Assembly: GCA_002310035.1 (NCBI GenBank)
Contig: DBYC01000053.1
Coordinates: forward strand, 1-54,054
DNA from: a bacterium UBP6_UBA1196
GTDB taxonomy: Bacteria; UBP6; UBA1177
Direction: 5' to 3'
DNA: 54,054 nucleotides
Both the position numbers and the translations under genes were made by a program. The notes below the pieces were generated by a model. That model worked only from the letters and a program-made list of their open reading frames with translations, did no database searches and was not told the origin of the DNA. Shown piece by piece: positions 51,601-54,054 of this stretch (position 1 is its first letter; the number at the start of each line of letters is the position of its first letter).

Positions 51601-51892
51601 GTCCGGTAACGCATGCTTCGCGCAGAAAACGGGCTTCATCGGATTTGATTTTGTTCAGCGATGGGATTTTTCCGCCGTCGGCGCTGATGAGTTCCTTAAG
51701 TGCGATTTCTCTGCCGACGCTCCGGTCGAAAGCGACCATGACTCTTCCGATCCCGCCGCGTCCGAGTTCCTCTTTGATGTCGTATTTCCAGCTTCCGCCT
51801 GAATTTATGGTTTTCTCACAGATAAAATCGGGTGAAACGGCATCAAGCGAAACCGTTTTTGTAACATCGTTTTTTATTGAAACAGACTTCAT
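48683..51892 (-). CDS. Transmembrane serine/threonine protein kinase with double WD40 propeller
   Basis: 1069 residues from ATG 51892. The kinase domain (~36-320) has LGRGGIGRV (44-50), catalytic K66 in IALKEL, HRDIKPEN (167-174) and a DWG (187-189) in place of DFG, then a Thr/Glu-rich insert before GTPAYMSPEQARG. One membrane helix is near 355-375 (LSVLVLAFFVVLVFSSVAVF). The outer part holds a helical region (~380-460) and about 14 WD40-like blades (e.g. FSPDGKFIATGSWDGSLILW), enough for two seven-bladed propellers. It should sense or bind partners outside the inner membrane and phosphorylate proteins inside. Its target is unknown. Confidence 0.93.
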   Translation of the reverse strand: MKSVSIKNDVTKTVSLDAVSPDFICEKTINSGGSWKYDIKEELGRGGIGRVMVAFDRSVGREIALKELISADGGKIPSLNKIKSDEARFLREACVTGQLEHPGIVPVYEIGGKPDGNRYYTMRLVRGVTLSQAIKDAGTLEKRLRLLPHFRDICNAIAYSHSRGVIHRDIKPENIMIGEFGETVVLDWGLAKVKGEDDTTAGELREELNLLKIENIGMTLKGKAIGTPAYMSPEQARGDIDAIDERSDIYSLGAVLYEILTGVPPFKGKTVQETLENVKSSQAVDITIFEPAAPPDLCAVVAKTLTKDRESRYQSALEIAKEIENFMSGGKIAAYEYSSWEMAKRFVVKNKSLSVLVLAFFVVLVFSSVAVFKAYRNSVSSEKTAHLNLSLGYLEYAEKLLKEGKYSDSGIFAAASLYHSPFNPKSPWSYPESYLAENNEETLDHMLKIQSQLYLSSVYGNNAFKKNLFPLDFDARNVAVSPDGALFAVSGKKKEVKVYSADGTEKFTLSGHKDEVGSVRFSPDGKFIATGSWDGSLILWNASDGSQIKSLPASAGEIYTLAFSPGSGFIAFGGTEKTLWIVKTDDLNLSADIFELENTVRAIDWSPDGKKILVSDSSGRIYLVRKSGIEKIFDFHTEATVAVKFLNDGIRFVSASYDKKFAVWSLMSSKPLSVFEHWDAFFSLDVSSDGKFAAAATRDGAIKLLNLKTRQIDDLKGHSGAVFSTAFLPMGNSLVSVGEDRLVKFWQTDFDKKMQRFRGHTTYIPSIVYSPDGRFLASSSWDSTIKLWDISTESAVSSFGIEGTVSYSMAFSPDGQFLATGDSDGRLRFWNPVTGKMIFSFQLHSEQISAIKFFKNGRFIVSAGKDRRITVFDVSKKRVLQTFEHENPVNTVDVASDGSLIAAAGRNGEIIFRSFPDGKKVFATKDGGKSILSIAISPDKTLAVSSDENGIVTEREIKTGKIIKTFTGNSGAVNAVAFSDDGRMFISAGREVVVRNTSDSQKIMEFELQYAAYSVTFEHGGGFFAVSDGAVIKRYPIMHEMWKEDPEKLLEESQREAGKRLEGFKLIPF

Positions 51893-51924
51893 TTTCAACT
51901 TCCAGCCATAAAAACCGTTCTTTT

Positions 51925-51945
51925 TTAAACCAGAAAGCGGTTTAA
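51925..51945. promoter_or_regulatory. Perfect inverted repeat in the kinase/glgA divergent intergenic region
   Basis: TTAAACC - 7 nt - GGTTTAA. It lies about 35 bp before the kinase start, in the zone where its promoter would be (a weak TTGAGT/TTAAAA pair overlaps it). It could be an operator. No T-run follows, so a terminator is less likely. Confidence 0.4.
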
Positions 51946-52019
51946 CTCAAATTTATCGCGGATATTTCTGTAAAAATAGTCCGCTTGCGCCGCATTCCAT
52001 AGTCAGGAAACGCTTTCGC

Positions 52020-52047
52020 TTGACATATTCCGTGCCGGACCTATCAT
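52020..52047 (+). promoter_or_regulatory. Predicted sigma-70 type promoter of glgA
   Basis: TTGACA (52020-52025), 16 bp, TATCAT (52042-52047), 32 bp before the glgA ATG. Confidence 0.65.
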
Positions 52048-52079
52048 TTTCTGTTTATTGTTGTTTTTCGGGGGAGAAA

Positions 52080-53537
52080 ATGAAAATCGCTTTTGTCGCA
52101 TCGGAATGTTATCCTTTTGTAAAGACCGGCGGTCTTGCAGATGTCACAAGCTCTCTTTCGCAGGCACTTGCGGAACTCGGGCACGAAGTCGCCGTTATTC
52201 TTCCATACTACAAAGCCATCCGCTCGAAAGAAGTCGAAATCACTACTTTTTTTGAATCGATGTGTGTCCATATGGGTTGCGGGATAGAAGAGTGGTGTTC
52301 TGTCAAAACAGCGATGCTGGGCAAAAAGGTCAGGGTATTTCTTATCGAATCGGATAAATATTTCCTGCGCGACGGGCTTTACTGTGACAGTTTCAGCAAC
52401 GATTTTCAGGATAACCCGTACCGTTTCGCCTTTTTCAGCCGCGCCGCACTGCAGCTTATGCGCGATATGGATTTCAGACCGGATGTCGTCCACGCCCATG
52501 ACTGGCAGACTGCGGCAGTCTGCGCATACATGAAGACCTGGGAGTGGGGCGAAAGCGGGATCGATAAAGCGAAATCTGTCCTCACCATCCACAACATCGG
52601 ATACCAGGGGATTTACAGCGCCGACTGTCTCGACTACTGCGGTTTTGACTGGAAATTTTTCACAAGCGAAATTTTCGAGGACTATGGTCGTGTCAATTTC
52701 CTCAAAGGAGGCATCCATTTTGCCGATTTCGTGACGACAGTGAGCCCGAAATACGCCGAAGAAACACTCGGCGGCTCGCAGAGTTACGGCCTTGCGCCTT
52801 ACCTCAAAAGCAAAAACGAGAGATATTCGGGCATACTCAACGGTGTCGATTATTCAGTCTGGGATCCGAAAACCGATAAAAACATTCCTGAAAACTTCTC
52901 GGCACGCAGTTTTAAAGGAAAAAATGTCTGCAAGCGCGAGTTACAGCGCCGTTTCGGTCTTGCCGAAGACGAGAAAATTCCGCTTATCGGCGTTGTCAGC
53001 CGTTTCGCGCACCAGAAAGGGCTTGACATCCTTGCAAAAGCAGTCGGACGCATTGTTGATTCGATGTTTGTCCAGTTTGCGATCATGGGGTCCGGAGAGA
53101 GCGGACTTGAAAACTTTTTTATGAGGATCCCCGGCGAAAAACCAGGCAAAATCGGCAGTTTCATAGGTTACAGCGACGAAATGTCTCACCTCGTCGAGGC
53201 GGGGAGCGACTTCTTCATAATGCCGTCGCGCTACGAGCCGTGCGGACTCAACCAGATCTATTCGCTTAAATACGGCACGCTTCCCATCGTCCGCAACACA
53301 GGCGGTCTTTCCGACACCGTTCAGCAATATTGCGAAGCCGACGGCAGCGGGACCGGCTTCAAATTCGACTACCTGTCGACTGACGCCATTTTCGACACCG
53401 TAGGCTGGGCCGTAAGCACCTATTTCGACCGCCCCAAACACATCGACAAGATGCGGAAAGCTGCGATGAAATGCGATTTCAGCTGGAAAAATTCGGCGAA
53501 AGAATACGAAAAAATTTACAAAAATCCCGTGTTTTGA
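52080..53537 (+). CDS. glgA: Glycogen synthase GlgA (ADP-glucose type)
   Basis: 485 residues, the normal GT5 length. ATG 52080 follows GGGGGAG. The ADP-glucose-binding KTGGLADV motif is at residues 15-22. Further signs are HAHDWQTA, the FLKGGIHFADFVTTVSPKYA region, NGVDYSVWDP, the SRFAHQKGLD stretch, and the C-terminal MPSRYEPCGLNQIYSLKYG with NTGGLSDTV. It extends alpha-1,4-glucan chains from ADP-glucose in the cytoplasm. It stands alone with its own promoter. The surface amylase at 2525-4756 would deal with external glucans, so the cell both takes up and stores them. Confidence 0.97.
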   Translation: MKIAFVASECYPFVKTGGLADVTSSLSQALAELGHEVAVILPYYKAIRSKEVEITTFFESMCVHMGCGIEEWCSVKTAMLGKKVRVFLIESDKYFLRDGLYCDSFSNDFQDNPYRFAFFSRAALQLMRDMDFRPDVVHAHDWQTAAVCAYMKTWEWGESGIDKAKSVLTIHNIGYQGIYSADCLDYCGFDWKFFTSEIFEDYGRVNFLKGGIHFADFVTTVSPKYAEETLGGSQSYGLAPYLKSKNERYSGILNGVDYSVWDPKTDKNIPENFSARSFKGKNVCKRELQRRFGLAEDEKIPLIGVVSRFAHQKGLDILAKAVGRIVDSMFVQFAIMGSGESGLENFFMRIPGEKPGKIGSFIGYSDEMSHLVEAGSDFFIMPSRYEPCGLNQIYSLKYGTLPIVRNTGGLSDTVQQYCEADGSGTGFKFDYLSTDAIFDTVGWAVSTYFDRPKHIDKMRKAAMKCDFSWKNSAKEYEKIYKNPVF

Positions 53538-53594
53538 CAACAAAAACAGCCGCATTTGAAAAAAAATCTCTTAGTTTTTAGGTACTTATAAAAA

Positions 53595-53642
53595 ACTCAA
53601 GATATTGTGCAAAATTTTGTTGACAACCACAACTGCTTGTGT
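53595..53642 (+). promoter_or_regulatory. Two NrdR boxes upstream of nrdD
   Basis: Box 1 at 53595-53610 (ACTCAAGATATTGTGC) matches the NrdR consensus acaCwAtATaTwGtgt at 13 of 16 positions. Box 2 at 53627-53642 (CCACAACTGCTTGTGT) keeps both outer arms. They begin 32 bp apart, about three helical turns, as is usual for NrdR pairs. Box 2 fills the spacer of the promoter. Confidence 0.75.
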
Positions 53643-53647
53643 ATTAT
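53620..53647 (+). promoter_or_regulatory. Sigma-70 type promoter of nrdD
   Basis: Perfect TTGACA (53620-53625), 16 bp, TATTAT (53642-53647). NrdR bound to box 2 would block it. Confidence 0.75.
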
Positions 53648-53695
53648 CGCCGCGTTTTTTGTTTTTTTTAACTTTAACCCGAGGAGACAAAACAA

Positions 53696-54054
53696 ATGTT
53701 CAAAATCAGAAAAAGAAACAACGCTTTGGCGGATTTCGACTTAACTAAAATCAAGGAAGCTATCAAAAAGGCATTCGTCGCCGCTGATATGCTTTTTAAC
53801 GACGATATTCTCGACATTCTCACGCTCAGAGTAACGGCAGATTTCCAGAACAAGATCCACGACAACGTAATCGAGATCGAAGACGTTCAGGACAGCGTCG
53901 AGAACACGCTTGAAAAATCAGGCTACACCTCAGTTGCAAAGGCTTACATCCTTTACAGAAAGCAGCGCGAGAAACTCCGTGAGATGAAATCGACGATCCT
54001 CGACTACAAAGACACCATCAACAGCTATGTCAACAACGAAGACTGGAGAGTCAA
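53696..54054 (+). CDS. nrdD: Anaerobic ribonucleoside-triphosphate reductase NrdD, N-terminal part (runs off the window)
   Basis: 119 codons are visible, from an ATG after GAGGAGAC. Residues ~2-95 are an ATP-cone: KIRKRNNALADFDLTKIKEAI, then the helical part with VEDVQDSVENTLEKSGY-like sequence and AKAYILYRKQRE. The stretch after it (STILDYKDTINSYVNNEDWRV) matches the start of the class III catalytic domain. NrdD reduces NTPs to dNTPs without oxygen, using a glycyl radical made by NrdG. The ATP-cone gives allosteric control by ATP/dATP. The NrdR boxes upstream support the call. Confidence 0.9.
   Translation, partial: MFKIRKRNNALADFDLTKIKEAIKKAFVAADMLFNDDILDILTLRVTADFQNKIHDNVIEIEDVQDSVENTLEKSGYTSVAKAYILYRKQREKLREMKSTILDYKDTINSYVNNEDWRV

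Noticed and set aside
1..54054. tRNA, rRNA or riboswitch genes
   Set aside because: No TPsiC-arm or acceptor-stem patterns, rRNA stretches or known riboswitch cores were seen on either strand by eye; a covariance search would be needed to be sure.

Overview
The window looks like a chromosomal stretch from an anaerobic, Gram-negative, deltaproteobacterial or Myxococcota-type bacterium with moderate GC content. The evidence is mixed. There is a complete gspC-to-gspN type II secretion cluster in the order common in myxobacterial and bdellovibrio-like lineages. There is also a Ser/Thr kinase with a DWG motif and a WD40 propeller tail, an Omp85 protein with many POTRA domains, and several lipoproteins with Asp/Ser/Thr-rich linkers. 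Anaerobic growth is suggested by hydF ([FeFe]-hydrogenase maturation) and the class III ribonucleotide reductase nrdD. The lineage is inferred, not proven. No rRNA, tRNA, CRISPR array or prophage was seen.

Layout. 1-2524 (+): the 3' end of a lipoprotein gene that has two paralogues further on, a small lipoprotein, a DUF523 protein and an Ala/Glu/Pro-rich envelope protein. 2525-10492 (-): a tight six-gene operon, rluD, a receiver-like protein, ruvX, yhbY, a 7-POTRA Omp85 protein and a lipoprotein alpha-amylase. 10569-15230: a DUF1566 lipoprotein with a 51-bp tandem repeat, htpG, a REP-associated transposase with its REP palindromes, and a second DUF1566 lipoprotein. 15577-18368: a DUF4143 ATPase, an HD hydrolase and a Ca/Na antiporter. 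18531-32581 (+): the twelve-gene T2SS cluster, with matching sigma-54 promoter modules upstream of gspC and of gspG. 32604-40464 (+): an AT-richer accessory block of secreted proteins and lipoproteins, with two paralogous lipoproteins flanking a 1377-residue thrombospondin-type-3 protein. 40461-46166 (-): a five-gene operon joining an HlyD-like adaptor (fused to a DUF3616-like domain), a TolC-like protein, a VTC polyphosphate-polymerase-type domain protein, a DUF4956 membrane protein and an unknown membrane protein. 46305-54054: a HAD phosphatase with hydF, pncC downstream of the WD40 kinase (-), a divergent glgA, and the start of nrdD under two NrdR boxes.

How the genes fit together. The T2SS is complete and probably exports some of the signal-peptide proteins encoded nearby. 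Its two promoters share an activator site and spacing, so the inner-membrane/secretin genes and the pseudopilin genes are probably induced together by one NtrC/PilR-type activator. The surface amylase and glgA point to alpha-glucan use and storage. The best candidate for an undescribed system is the adaptor/TolC/VTC/DUF4956 operon, which looks like an envelope-spanning machine built around a triphosphate-tunnel enzyme. Two REP elements lie in frame in the linker of its adaptor protein.
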